Source: Gigantopelta aegis
Taxonomy: Eukaryota > Mollusca > Gastropoda > Neomphalida > Peltospiridae
Direction of reading: 5' to 3'
DNA: 64,000 nt
NCBI RefSeq assembly: GCF_016097555.1
Contig: NC_054703.1
Coordinates: 36,432,842 to 36,496,841, forward strand
Part shown: positions 23,262-45,429 of the stretch, in pieces
Numbering within the stretch: position 1 is the stretch's first letter
Layout: every line of letters starts with the position of its first letter
The notes under the pieces: model-generated
Told to the model about the DNA's origin: nothing
Databases searched by the model: none
What the model saw: only the letters and a program-made list of their open reading frames with translations
Made by a program: the position numbers and the translations under genes

Positions 23262-23555
23262 CCCTTATTTTTTTAATCGAGAAAACAGGTCACTTCCTTG
23301 TTCTGTTTTTAAAACGATCACCGAACTGGGTCATTGGGCTTCTCGCCCATCCAGCTAAAAATAGTTCCAATCGATCTTGGTCTTCCGTGATGACGTATTT
23401 TTATGAGGTTTATGGAAGGATAACGCTTGGGTTTTTTTGTGACGTCAGCCAATCAGAATACAGTAAATCGTATAAATTCGGAAAGTTTGTAATTATATAT
23501 AAATAAAAAAGAAATGTGCAGGGACATAAAAGTGACACTTTCTGTAGAATGACCC

Positions 23556-24176
23556 AACTACTGTTTAATGTTTTAAAATTGTGTAGCGATCTCTGATGCT
23601 TGTGTAGCAAATCACGACGCAATACTGAACACAATATTACCTGTATTATCTCTCCCTCGTCTCTTTCACTGTTTTCCTTTCTTATTTTATTTTTCAAAAG
23701 CATCTCTTTATGAATGCTATGATTATGTTATATATTTGTTTAATTTAATATATTTGATGACGTTAACAGCACATTGGAAGGCTGTGATTCAGGGCTTTCC
23801 ATGCCTGACATTGTCATTGATCTGGAGATAATAAAATTTTGAATTAAAAACTTTATATTTATATTAATACTACTGGCATCTACAAAGTGGTATTAACAAT
23901 TTCAGGCAGTCTGCTTGAAATTTTATTAGTAAGGTGTGTGGACATAATGTAATATATTATTTATTCATAAAAAAATAATATTTTAAAACATTTATTCTAA
24001 ATCCTGTGACAAATTCTAACAAATAGTATAAATATGTAATGTGTGATTTTAATATGTATGTTAAGAGCTGAAGAATTAATATAACACCCACTTGCAACAT
24101 ATGTTTTATGATATTTAATACTGCTGTATTTATGTATTACATATAAGTTTCCTGTTTGAATTCTTTGGACACATAG
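23556..24176 (+). repeat. Long duplicated block, copy 2, right part
   Basis: Continues the block interrupted at 20992 and matches 9809-10437, including the LINE 3' hairpin ('cagggctttccatgcctga') near 23790. It ends at 'ttctttggacacata'. Confidence 0.8.
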
Positions 24177-25285
24177 CAATTCAATTCAATTTAATTCAAT
24201 TCAATATTTTATTACCGTCTCACCTTTTTAAAAATTACATACATACATAATATTTTAAAAGCCACTCAATACAGAGTTATGAGAGACGATAATATTATAC
24301 AAATAAAAGAACATTAAAATGAAAGATAAAAAATGAAATATAATAGTTACAACTTTACAAATAAATAACGTTTTCTTACATTTAAAATCTGTGCACAGGT
24401 TTTGGCACAAGATCGCATAATAAAATTGTTGAAAGAAAAAATATCATTTTATCATGACAACTAAGATCACTAAAATTATCATTAATTACCGCAGCGTTGT
24501 TAAATAAAATTGTTCAAAGATCATTATACAAAGGACAAGCTAAAATAACATGTTCTTCATTTTCGAAAAAATTATTAAAAACATAATCATTCATTTTCTA
24601 GAATATTTTCGTATCTCCCCGTTTTAATTCTAAGATGTGCCACACCGCACCTAAACTTGGCAAACGCACTTCTATGAGCAATAGGTAAAAATGATGTACA
24701 ATAAAACTCAGTTATATATTTGTTTTTAAATAAATTGTAAGTTCGAAGTTTGTTACCCCCTTTTCTATTAATACTCGTATCCCTTCGAACCGTATTTAAC
24801 CAATCTGTTTCAAATCTGGTTAACATAGCTGGTAACAGGCTATTCAACACTCTTCGTTTTCTCAATTTTATATCAACATTAGTAAAATCATGGAAGCCAT
24901 ACTTAATAAATAATAGTTTTACATAAAAGTTCCAATTTTTTAAATTGCTTTTCGTATTATACATTTGTTCACCAAATAAAAATATTTTCTTACCAACTGT
25001 AAAATGTTCACAATTAACAATTCGACACCACTGTGCTATAACGATTTTCCATTGTCTAAGTGAAGAAGGATCCCAACCCATATCACCTTGTACTGCTGCA
25101 ATGGGTGTGTATTTACCAACACCTAGATAGAAACGACAAGCCCGGTACTGAATAGCATTTATACATGAGTACCCCCCTTGTACCCCAAATGGCTGCTCCA
25201 TAATCTATAACAGAACGTACAAGTACATCATACAGTTTTGTGAATACTGCAAAAGGAACACCACCCATATATTTGCATTTTGCTA
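24177..25285 (-). mobile_element. LINE 3' portion with pentanucleotide tail
   Basis: Minus-strand coding shows the C-terminal part of a CR1/Jockey-like pol: VLVRSVIDYGAAIWGT near 25200, then a frame change, then 24587-25201 ending near LRIKTGRYENILENE. The 3' end is a (TTGAA)n tail (24177-24205), not poly-A. It is 5'-truncated and defective. Confidence 0.78.
24587..25201 (-). pseudogene. LINE pol C-terminal fragment
   Basis: 204 codons matching the region after reverse transcriptase in CR1/Jockey-like LINEs of invertebrates (blocks such as RACRFYLGVGKYTPIAAVQG, MGWD and FAKFRCGVAHLRIKTGRYEN). No host domain. It lies within the element above; the upstream RT is missing through truncation. Confidence 0.75.
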
Positions 25286-25295
25286 TTATTAAACC

Positions 25296-25596
25296 CTACC
25301 CTACACATTTTATTTACGGTTATATGGCGTCGGACATATGGTTAAGGACCACACAGATATTGAGAGAGGAAATCCGCTGTCGCCACTTCATGGGCTACTC
25401 TTTCCGATTAGCAGCAAGGGATCTTTTATATGCACCATTCCACAGACAGGATAGTACATGCCACGGGCTTTGTTACACCAGTTGTGGAGCACTGGCTGGA
25501 ACGAGAAATAGCCCAGTGGGTCCACCGACGGGGATCGATCCTACACCGCCCGCGCATCAAGCGAACGCTTTACCACTGGGCTAGGTCCTGCCCCTC
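25296..25596 (-). mobile_element. Chimeric SINE type C (A head, B tail)
   Basis: Read on the minus strand: head with TAGCCCAGTGGTAAAGCG and GGGATCGATCC-like boxes (family A), the shared core, then 'ctgtgtggtccttaaccata' and 'ataaccgtaaataaaatgtg' (family B tail). The extreme 3' end is missing. Confidence 0.85.
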
Positions 25597-26168
25597 GTCT
25601 GGTTGAAAGCAGTCCTACTTTGACTCCTAGTTTTGTTCCGAGACGCGGAAGTCGATGGAGGATTCCCCTAACTGATGCGCAATAGTTCTGCTGGAAGAAA
25701 ATCTTTCGAGAAATCTGGAATTTCCGCAACAAAGACACAGACGGAGTTTTATCATCCTAGAATTCGTGGTACAGACATATTTGTCCCAAGACTGGTACTC
25801 AGTCAGATGATCGGAAATTTCCATTCGTACGGGAATTCCGTGTTTTTAGAGAATTGATATTCGAGTATTCCGAAAATCACACGACAGAGGTGGAAATGGT
25901 GGATTGTAGGGGATTGTAGGGAATGGGGGGGGGGGGGGGGGGGGGCGGTGGGGGCGTATGCCATTTACAAAATTTAATATTCACCAACAGTTAGAATATT
26001 AATGCCAGTGATGATTGTGATGATCGACGACGATGGTGATGACAACGACCATGACAACATCGTGAACTGAGGTATATTCTATTCCCCAGCACTATTACAT
26101 ACCACTTAACTGATTTTCTTGTTTCTTTGTTTGTGTGTGTGTTTGTGCGCGCGTGTGTAATATGTATG

Positions 26169-26171
<3 letters not shown>

Positions 26172-26264
<93 letters not shown>

Positions 26265-26635
26265 CGGCCTCGGTGGCGTCGTGGTAGGCCATCGGTCTAC
26301 AGGCTGGTAGGTACTGGGTTCGGATCTCAGTCGAGGCATGGGATTTTTAATCCAGATACCGACTCCAAACCGTGAGTGAGTGCTCCGCAAGGCTCAGTGG
26401 GTAGGAGTAAACCACTTGCACCGACCAGTGATCCATAACTGGTTCAACAAAGGCCATGGTTTGTGCTATCCTGCCTGTGGGAAGCGCAAATAAAAGATCC
26501 CTTGCTGCTAATCGAAAAGAGTAGCCCATATAGTGGCGACAGCGGGTTTCCTCTCAAAATCTGTGTGTTCTTAACCATATGTCTGACGCCATTTAACCGT
26601 AAATAAAATGCGTTGAGTGCGTCGTTAAATAAAAC

Positions 26636-26701
<66 letters not shown>
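26172..26701. repeat. (CT)n microsatellite split by a SINE
   Basis: CT runs at 26172-26261 and 26644-26701 flank a family B SINE. The target duplication is hidden in the dinucleotide repeat. The two halves were one locus. Confidence 0.9.
26262..26641 (+). mobile_element. tRNA-headed SINE, family B, full length
   Basis: The tRNA-like head ('ggcctcggtggcgtcgtgg'; B box GGTTCGGATC), shared core ('aataaaagatcccttgctg') and tail ('gcgtcgttaaataaaac') are all present. Inserted in a CT repeat. Confidence 0.92.
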
Positions 26702-26708
<7 letters not shown>

Positions 26709-26778
26709 TGTATGTGTTTATGTGTGTGTACATCTCTTTGTATGCGTGTGTAGCATGGGTTTAGTATGTGTGTGTGTT

Positions 26779-26899
26779 TGCAGTGGTGGATCCAGAAAAT
26801 CCATTTGGGGGTGGGGGTGGGGGCAATGACATGAGGCGGAATGTCAAAGGAACTTTAGGAGAGGTTTGGAAGCCCCTGCCCCCAACTTGATCCGCATGT
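26779..26899. mobile_element. Short MITE with GTGGATCCAG-like ends
   Basis: Imperfect inverted ends (CAGTGGTGGATCCAG and a reverse version near 26885-26899) surround a G-rich stretch. The small size and termini suggest a hAT-like MITE. Confidence is limited by the mismatches. Confidence 0.4.
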
Positions 26900-26924
26900 G
26901 GTTTGTGTGTAGCCTAGTATGTAT

Positions 26925-26968
26925 GTGTGTATGCATTATGTGTGTGTGTCTGTGTATGTGTTTGTGTA

Positions 26969-27018
<50 letters not shown>

Positions 27019-27083
27019 TATGTGACAGTGTGTGTCTGTGTGTGTAATACGTGTGTGTGTCTCTGTACGTGTGTGTAGTGGTG
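26925..27083. repeat. (GT)n microsatellite
   Basis: Imperfect GT runs, interrupted by 'agtatg', up to the abrupt start of a LINE. Confidence 0.9.
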
Positions 27084-27087
27084 TTTA

Positions 27088-27486
27088 ATGGTTGGCGTTG
27101 TATATATTCCACCTACTGGCTCACCATATTATAAAGATGACACTTTTAATATTATCGAAAATGAAATATTTCAAAATGTAGAATCAGGAAAACCACTGCT
27201 CCTGCTAGGTGACTTTAATGCCAGAACTAAATGTTCTTCGGATTACACTACAGTTGATGATGTTTACACTGATGATGTTGATATGAATAATTTTATGAAT
27301 GATATAACAAATCTTGACAATCTCAGTATTCCCAGAGATAGGGCAAGTCAGGACATAGGAAGGGTTAACCAGCATGGAGTGAAACGTTTAGATCTATGCA
27401 AGTTACATAATATATATATATTCTCAATGGTAGATGTGGGACTGATAAATGTATTGGTAAAGTCACAAGTAAAGACTGCAGTCTGA
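27088..27486 (+). pseudogene. LINE endonuclease fragment
   Basis: The C-terminal half of an apurinic-type endonuclease: GVVYIPPTGSPYY and the strongly conserved GDFNAR metal-binding block. The N-terminal half, with the Asn and Glu active residues, is absent. A frameshift follows near 27420; the correct continuation with SLIDYAIGTHH lies in the next frame at 27480. Confidence 0.8.
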
Positions 27487-28199
27487 TTGATTATGCTATA
27501 GGTACTCACCATGTTTTTAAAAATGTAACTGACTTTCATATCTGTGATTTTGACCCACTTCTTTGTGATATCCATTGTGCTCTAATACTTACATATTCGT
27601 GTAAATGTAATACTGACACAAACAATCCTGTAAATCATAGTAACGGTGCACGAAGGGAAACAGAACGCAAATGGGTTCCTAGTAAACGTGAAGACTTTAT
27701 AAATAATATCGACGACAACATAATGGAAAGCATTTCTCTAACTCTTGACGACGAGTCTACTAATACAAAAGCACGTGTCACAAAGGCCACCGATATGTTA
27801 AAAGATCTATTTTTAGACACGGCAGCCTCGACATTCGGTCACGTGCGTGTATACAGTAACAGCCGTAACAAAAGGTCAGCGCACAACAAGCGACCCTGGT
27901 TCGGGATAAGACACAAACATTTATGTACGAAGTATCTCGAGGCCAAATCAATATACGCTAGAAATAAAACTACAGATAATAAAATGAGATTAATTAACGC
28001 CAGTAAGTCTTATAAAAAGAGTATATTTAAAGCTTTTGCACAACATAAATTTAAAACAGAAATTAAATTGAGACGGTTATGGTTATATGATCCCAAAGCC
28101 TTTTATAAAATACTTAAGAAACAAGATAACTTAGATAACAACGTTAACGTTCCTCCTATTGATACATTTTAAAAACTATTTCAGCGACTTAAATAAGGG

Positions 28200-29183
28200 C
28201 GAACCCAATAATGATAACTTATTTAATTTTAACATGGATAAAGTACTATACGAAGTAAACAATGACAGTATTATTAACGAAAAATTCAGTGCAGATGAAA
28301 TAATGAAAGCCATAAAACTAAAAGATCATAAAGCAGCAGGTGTTGATAGAGTAGTTAACGAATACATTAAGTCAACCGCTACGTCGCTCATGCCAGTTTA
28401 TGTTAAACTTTTTTATACTATTTTAGATAACAGTCTTACCAGATGAATGGCATACCGGTATTATTATACCAATTTTCAAAAACAAAGGAAGTCGGCTACA
28501 TCCCGAAAATTACCGACCAATCACATTACTTTGCTGCTGCTCTAAACTGTTCACAACTTTACTTAATAACCGTTTAAGTTTATTTATTGAGGAAAATAAT
28601 ACCATTAGTGAGGCCCAAACCGCGTTCCGTAAAGGCTATTCAACGACAGACCATATTTTTACATTACATCACTTAATAGATATCTTGAAAAAAAAGGAAA
28701 AATAAATTATATTGCGCTTTTGTGGATTTTGAGAAAGCATTCGATACGGTACCTAGAATACAGCTTTGGCATAAACTACTACAGCATAACATAACCGGTA
28801 AAAAAAATTGAACTATCCATCAAATGTATCAAGGTCTTAAATCAATGATTGTCGTAAATAATCAGCAATCTACTTTATTCCCATGTAACAACGGTATCCG
28901 TCAAGGTGAAAATTTATCCCCTATTCTATTCTCCCTGTATTTGAATGCTTTAGAAGAGTATTTATCTAGCCATGGATGTGAAGGGGTTTCCCCTACAACA
29001 GACAACCAAGATCACCCAATAGATATTGCTTTACACATGCTTTGCTTGTTATATGCAGACGATACTGCCCTATTATCAACCTCTGCAGCAGACCTGCAAC
29101 ACACCTTAAATATGTTTTATCAATATTGCAATAAATGGAAACTTAAAATAAACGGCAACAAAAACGAAAATATTGATTTTTAA
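28200..29183 (+). pseudogene. LINE reverse transcriptase, broken
   Basis: The RT core is spread over several frames: IMKAIKLKDHKAAGVDRVVN (28303), ENYRPITLLCCCSKL (28506), VDFEKAFDTVP (28722), GIRQGENLSPILFSLYLN (28892) and YADDTALLS (29052). A connection domain with HVKEYKYLGITFTKL follows at 29173-29859. At least three frame changes or stops are present. Catalytic YADD is kept. Confidence 0.82.
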
Positions 29184-29773
29184 CGGTAACACTAGAGATT
29201 ATAAACAAAATTTTAAGATTGGAAATAATACATTAGAACATGTCAAAGAATACAAATACTTAGGAATTACTTTTACAAAATTAAACAACTTTCGAGTTAC
29301 AAAGAATAGACTTAAACAACAGGCTACCAAGGCCATGTACTTTGTACTATCAAAATCAAAGGACAACTATCTATCAACCGAATGTAAACTTAAAATGTTT
29401 GACTCAATGGTTCTGCCAGTTTTATTATATGGATGTGAAATATGGGGATATGAAAAAGTTGATTTATTTAATTCTGTACAAATAAACTTTCTAAGACACA
29501 TCATACCCGTTAAGAACGCAACACCAATATTTATGCTTTATGGAGAGTTAGGGAGAACGCCTGTCGAGTTAAATATATATAGAAGAATGGTATGTTTCTG
29601 GGCGCGACTGATATCAGGAAAACAATCAAAATTGTCTACTCTTTTATACAAAATTATGTTAAATGACCACCTTACTAACGGAACTAACTATAACTGGATT
29701 AATACTGTTAAAAACACACTGAATAACTTGGGAATGGGTGATATCTGGATAAGACAATCTTTCATATCAGTAA

Positions 29774-30060
29774 CCCCTGCGCGTGCTGTAACCTCACCGT
29801 GGTGCAGGGGTGTAACATTCTCTTTGAGAATGGCCAATACAGCACAAATTGAAGTTTAGAGTAAAATTCGGTGTCCGTAAAATTCTGTGATATTTGTATT
29901 TGTATTTTTGCACAGTTCTTTACACTGTTTTTGTTTAAACCTTGAATTTTTATATTGATGTTGATCATCACTTTATTTATTTGCATTACCATAGTTTGAC
30001 ACCCAATAGCCGATGTATGTTTCGTGCTGGGGTGTCGTTAAACATTCATTCATTCATTCA
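29774..30060 (+). mobile_element. SINE family D, full length, inside a LINE
   Basis: Flanked by the 13-bp duplication ttcatatcagtaa (29761-29773 and 30061-30073). The head is not tRNA-like: GTGCTGTA pairs with TACAGCAC, and an inner hairpin is cattctctttgagaatg. The 3' part has 'tttgacacccaatagccgat' and 'ggtgtcgttaaacattc', with an (ATTC)n tail. A second full copy is at 50465-50752. Confidence 0.92.
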
Positions 30061-31173
30061 TTCATATCAGTAAATTGTCTCTCACAACAAATTAAACAAA
30101 GACAATGCGATCAGTATTTACAAACATGGAAAAATAACATATCACTGTCATCGAGAGGCAACACTTACCGATTATACAAAGGACAACTATTTTTCGAAAG
30201 CTATATCAATAAACTACCAGAAAAATTGTGGACAGCACTCTTAAAATTTAGAACGTCTAACCATTACCTACCCGTTGAAATTGGACGCTGGAATAATATA
30301 CTCATAGAAGATAGAATTTGCACATTATGTAATGTAATAGACATTGGCGACGAGTTCCATTATCTTTTTAGTTGCCATTTTTTCCATAATTCATGAGTCC
30401 AGTTGCTATACCCATATTATTATACGCGACCAAGTACTTATAAATTTAGAGAACTAATGGAGAATAAAGGAATTAGTACCCTAAAGAAATTATCATATTT
30501 CATAAATATAATAACTAATGAATTCAAACGCCCTTGACTACAAACACCATCAAAACCAAACATAATTAACAAAATACTATCATTATCCACTGCACCATAT
30601 ATAAGTTTAACAATCTATTCGTTTATAAGTACTTGGATACCCGTATATTTGTATTAAATATCTGTATTATTACATAATATATTGATGTGCGTGATTGTAT
30701 ATGTTTGTATATGTGTTTGTGTATGTATTGTAATTAATGTATTTACTGTCAACCATCTTGTCACGTGTATATAACAAAATGTTTATGTATATATTCCTCC
30801 TATGCCGTTGTGTAACGGCCCGAGTGTAAATAAAGTCTTGTCTTGTCTTGTCTTGTCTTGTCAGCCAGAAAACGTTTCGCTTATTATTTGATTGGTTTTT
30901 GACTACCATTTTGTTTACTGTGAAGCGCATACACCAGTTTAGCGGACGTTTTTTTGTATTTCGTTTCGGTCTGGCTGAACTCAGCCCTGAGAACAACACT
31001 ACTGCTGGCACGTGAATACGGATCTACATTCATTTATCAATAAAACTTTCCATGAATCACCACTTCCCGGGAAAACCTATTTTTCCAAGCCGCGTGTCGT
31101 GGTCAGCTTGACTCTTTTGTCAAAGCGTTCTTCAAAATCGATGTTCTCCGAAATCGGTCTCCTTTTCCTGGTT

Positions 31174-31563
31174 AAAAAGAAAGAAATGTTTTATTTAACG
31201 ACGCACTCAACACATTTTATTTACAGTTATATGGCGTCAGACATATGGTTAAGGACCACACAGATCTTGAGAGGAAACCCGCTGTCGCCACTACATGGGC
31301 TACTCTTTCCGATTAGCAGCAAGGGATCTTTTCTTTGCACTTCCCACAGGCAGGATAGCACAAACCATGGCCTTTGTTGAACCAGTTATGGATCACTGGT
31401 CGGTGCAAGTGGTGTACACCTACCCATTGAGCCTTGCGGAGCACTCACTCATGGTTTGGAGTTGGTATCTGGATTAAAAATCCCATGCCTCGACTGGGAT
31501 CCGAACCCAGTACCTACCAGCCTGTGACCAGCCTAACCACGACGCCGCCGAGGCTGGTCACTT
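31174..31563 (-). mobile_element. tRNA-headed SINE, family B, full length
   Basis: The minus strand contains head, core and tail as in the copies at 10.5 and 54.1 kb, with a (CTTT)n-type end at the low coordinate. A few bases are missing from the head near 31530. Confidence 0.88.
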
Positions 31564-31686
31564 GCTATAGAGACGAATTAAGGGACGTTCCTGAATATAT
31601 CACTGAGGCGGGGTTGGGGTGGCGAAGCTAGGGATCGAGTTAATTTCAGTAATTAAAATGCTATTGTTTGTAGTATTGCTGGCGGG

Positions 31687-31982
31687 GGGAGGGGACGTAG
31701 CCCAGTGGTAAAGTGCTTGCTTGATGCGCGGTTGGTTTGGGATCGATCCCCGTCGGTGGATCCATTGGGTTATTTCTCGTTCCAGCCAGGGAAAGGCTGT
31801 GGTAGGTGCTATCACGTATGTAGGATGGTGCATATAAAACATTCCTAGCTATTAATGGAAAAATATAGCGGGGATTCCTCTCTAAGACTGTATGTCAAAA
31901 TGACCAAATGTTTGACATCCAATAGCCGATGATTAATAAATCAATGTGCTCCAGTAGTGTTGTTAAACAAAACAAACTTTTT
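31687..31982 (+). mobile_element. tRNA-headed SINE, family A
   Basis: The head GTAGCCCAGTGGTAAAG and B box GGGATCGATCC are clear, with the core somewhat diverged. The tail has 'gacatccaatagccgatg' and 'gttgttaaacaaaacaaac'. Confidence 0.9.
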
Positions 31983-32375
31983 TAGAACCGTTTTTCTACT
32001 CAATGTTCAGTGCGGCCTGTTTGGCGGTAGTTTTTTCTTATATCAAATGTTGCAACTGCCATACTATGTTTGAAAATGAAAGTTGTAGTTAAAACAAACA
32101 TTTCTTTTCATTTGTTTTAAGGCAATGCGCAGCCATTAATCCGACTTTAAAAAATGTTGGCATTAACTAGCATTTTGTCATGACGAATTTTACCTGTAGA
32201 ATAAAAATAAAAAAAAGCATTTCAGGAAATCTGGTTTAAAAAAAAAGGTCCGGGGGAAAAGCATGCCCCCGAACCCCTCTGGCATTGACGTAAATGTGCA
32301 ATTCAGCACATTTTTTGTTCGCAGAGTCTGGTCTATTTATTTATTTATTTATTTATATTTATTTATTTATTTATA

Positions 32376-33319
32376 CAGTGAACCGGAATTCCCTCAAAAC
32401 CGGACGTTTTACACGGTCCCGTGATTTGCGTATCTTTTAACACTAAATTTACCCCTCTAAACCGGAAACCCCTCTAAACTGAACACCGGACAAACAATTC
32501 GGTCCCAATGTGTCAATTTAGTGTAAATCGGCCCCATGGAAACCGAATGACCAAACCACTACCAGTCAATGTGGCACCACTAATTTACCGGATTACCTGT
32601 CTGCGAACACATAATGTGCACATGCTCGGGTTCGCTGTTATCAATATGTCAATAAACATTTAAAAAAAGACCTATCGCCAGCGTAGATATTTAATTTACA
32701 CAAGCATTGTGTTGGTTACGATAAGCCGAATTCGGGTTTGAGTTTGATGTTTTAAGTCACGAAGGTGATTTACGGTCTATATATTCCTTCACAAACGTGT
32801 AACATGATTTGCTTCAAAGATCGAAAAAAATAACAATGAATTTAATTCACTTTCTTCCTATCGTGTGAATTTGTTGCTCTTTTAAAAACATTTATTTACT
32901 AAATAAAGAGTAAACACAAGTAACGTTGGCTTTGCATTGTCGAACAGATGTTAGTAACATTTTATTTTCATATCGATTTTCAACATAACAAAACGACCAG
33001 CTAAACGTCGCCGTGTTGAACTATCACACGATTATAAACTTTAAATAATTAAAAGTTTCGAAAGTAAACCTAAACGAACGTTAAGATTTTGGGGTGAAAA
33101 GTTTAGTATGGGAAATTCAGCAGTTGGAGACATTATCAAGAAGCGAGAGGTTTATAAAGCAGAGTTTGCAAAGATCATTGGCAGAAATAAACGATAAGCT
33201 GAACTATTTAATGGGGAAGGGAAGTTAGTTACGTAAATGCAGACCCCTGAAAACCGGACACCTCTGAAAACCGAACATTTTACTTGGTGCCATTGATGTC
33301 CGGTTTAGAGGGGTTTTAC
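32376..33319 (+). mobile_element. pogo/Tigger-like DNA transposon remnant
   Basis: The left end CAGTGAACCGGAATTCCC sits after a TA. The right end reads 'tccggtttagaggggtttta'. Both carry the repeated 'aaaccgga' motif typical of this group. A 33-kb segment (32996-33198) encodes the CENP-B type helix-turn-helix of the transposase (KRRRVELSHDYKL, then FSMGNSAVGDIIKKREVYKA), with one stop inside. The DDE domain is missing, so it is an internally deleted, dead copy. Confidence 0.82.
32996..33198 (+). pseudogene. CENP-B-like HTH of a pogo/Tigger transposase
   Basis: The translation KRRRVELSHDYKL-stop-IIKSFESKPK is followed by LRFWGEKFSMGNSAVGDIIK and KREVYKAEFAKIIG. This matches the N-terminal DNA-binding region of Tigger transposases. 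Most of the protein is absent. Confidence 0.78.
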
Positions 33320-33990
33320 CAGGGCAGAACATTTAAGGGGCGATTTAGAATATCTATCACCAAACGGAGAGGGGAAATATTAAAATTTATATGCACCAGC
33401 CTTGATCGAGAATGTTTTGAACACTTGTATGGGCTTGTATAGGCGACTTACACTACTCATTAATAATTTAAAGGCGCAGACCCGTTTTAACCTGTACAAA
33501 ATGGACACTAAGTTTAGTTAATTTACAAACCTGTAACTCATTTGGATAAAGTTATAATAGAGTGAAAGAAGAGTCTGTGACGTTAAAACAGGAAATATTC
33601 GTAAAAATAGACTAGAACTTGAATCGATAAACCGCTACTTCTCAGACACGCGTGCGTTTTCAAAAAAATAAGAAAAATGCCATTTTTGGTAGTACAAACA
33701 CCAGAATGACAAGACACACTTCGGTTCTACGGAAATGGATAATCTAAAGATTACAATATAAGCAATGTTTGATTTCAGTTATCATAAACGGCTCTAATAA
33801 TGAAAAATATGCTGTAGTGTTTAGAACCTGTACCTTTAACATATACTTCCTCAATGAATATTACGGCCTAGTTTCACAAGTTCTGAAAATAATTACGGTT
33901 CTAAAAACTTGCAATTCCCGGGAATTACTGTGGTAGTTTGTACCGGTACCGGACACATTACCTAATGTGGTAGGATCGATTGTCGGAGAG

Positions 33991-34024
33991 TATAAAAACG
34001 AGAACAATACTAGCCTTAGTCACT
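33991..34024 (+). promoter_or_regulatory. CDO1 core promoter (TATA and initiator)
   Basis: TATAAAAA at 33991-33998 is followed 20-26 bp later by an initiator-like TCACTTC (34019-34025), a normal TATA-to-start spacing. The predicted 5'UTR would be about 120 nt, with no upstream ATG seen in it. Prediction from sequence only. Confidence 0.6.
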
Positions 34025-34142
34025 TCGACAACTGCCGCGTTGAAGCTTTTATCACAGAGGAAAAAACGAATTAAGAAAGACAGAAAGGACAGACATAAAG
34101 ACAAATATTTTAAAATTCGGTTTGTTTTATCAATTTAAAGCA

Positions 34143-44572
<10,430 letters not shown>

Positions 44573-44581
<9 letters not shown>

Positions 44582-45405
44582 ATTCAGGTAGAGGTGTAAT
44601 ACGTCATTATTAGATTCAGGTAGACGTATAATACTTCATTATTAGATTCAGGTAGAGGTATAACACGTCATTATTAGATTCAGGTAGAGGTATAATACTT
44701 CATTATTAGATTCAAGTAGACGTATAATACGTCATTATTAGATTCAGGTACACGTATAATACGTCATTATTAGATTCAGGTAGACGTATAATACTTCATT
44801 ATTAGATTCAGGTAGACGTATAATACTTCATTATTAGATTCAGGTTGAGGTGTAACACGTCATTATTAGATTCTGATAGAGGTATAATACGTCATTATTA
44901 TATTCAGGTAGAGGTATAATACGTCATTATTATATTCAGGTTGAGGTATAATACGTCATTATTAGATTCACGTAGAGGTATAATACGTCATTATTAGATT
45001 CACGTAGAGGTATAATACGTCATTATTAAATTCAGGTAGAGGTGTAACACGTCAGTATTAGGGCCAGGTAGAGATATAATACGTCATTATTAGATTCAGG
45101 TAGACGTATAATACTTCATTATTAGATTCAGGTTGAGGTGTAACACGTCATTATTAGATTCTGATAGAGGTATAATACGTCATTATTATAGTCAGGTAGA
45201 CGTATAATACGTCATTATTATATTCAGGTAGAGGTATAATACGTCATTATTAGATTCACGTAGAGGTATAATACGTCATTATTAGATTCACGTAGAGGTA
45301 TAATACGTCATTATTAAATTCAGGTAGAGGTGTAACACGTCAGTATTAGGGCCAGGTAGAGGTATAATACGTCATTATTATATTCAGGTAGAGGTGGTAT
45401 ATTCG
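44573..45405 (+). repeat. 32-bp minisatellite (about 26 units) from the CDO1 stop
   Basis: The unit is roughly 'cattattagattcaggtaga' plus 'ggtataatacgt'. The first unit contains the CDO1 stop codon (44579-44581). Variants such as 'ttctgataga' (44871 and 45159) and 'gggccagg' (45061 and 45349) recur exactly 288 bp apart, a nine-unit higher-order repeat. Each unit contains the bZIP-like core TGACGT on the minus strand in most copies. Confidence 0.95.
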
Positions 45406-45429
45406 TAAGCAGTAGATATAATACATCAA

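Larger units (their letters stand above)
20993..23555. mobile_element. 2.56-kb TIR element with 4-bp TSD
   Basis: The terminal inverted repeats begin GGGTCATTCTACAGAAAG and continue to about 28 bp with one mismatch. AACT is duplicated on both sides (20989-20992, 23556-23559), and the homologous locus at 9809 has a single AACT, proving the insertion. Inside are repeated 'aacaccaatgacat' motifs, a large foldback, and another nested element. No transposase is recognised. A 4-bp target fits several superfamilies (for example Chapaev/CMC or Sola), so the family is left open. Confidence 0.88.
27088..30860 (+). mobile_element. CR1/Jockey-like LINE, 5'-truncated, SINE-interrupted
   Basis: Starts inside the AP-type endonuclease (LLLLGDFNARTKCSSDY, about 27200), then a linker, reverse transcriptase (about 28230-29180) with RKGYSTTDHIFTLHHLID, VDFEKAFDTVP and LLYADDTALLS, and a C-terminal region to 30396 with RTSNHYLPVEIGRWNNI and CTLCN. 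The 3'UTR ends 'gagtgtaaataaag' plus a (TCTTG)n tail (30834-30859). Several frame breaks make it inactive, although YADD is intact. A SINE interrupts it at 29774. Clade (CR1, Jockey or a relative) is uncertain. Confidence 0.88.
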
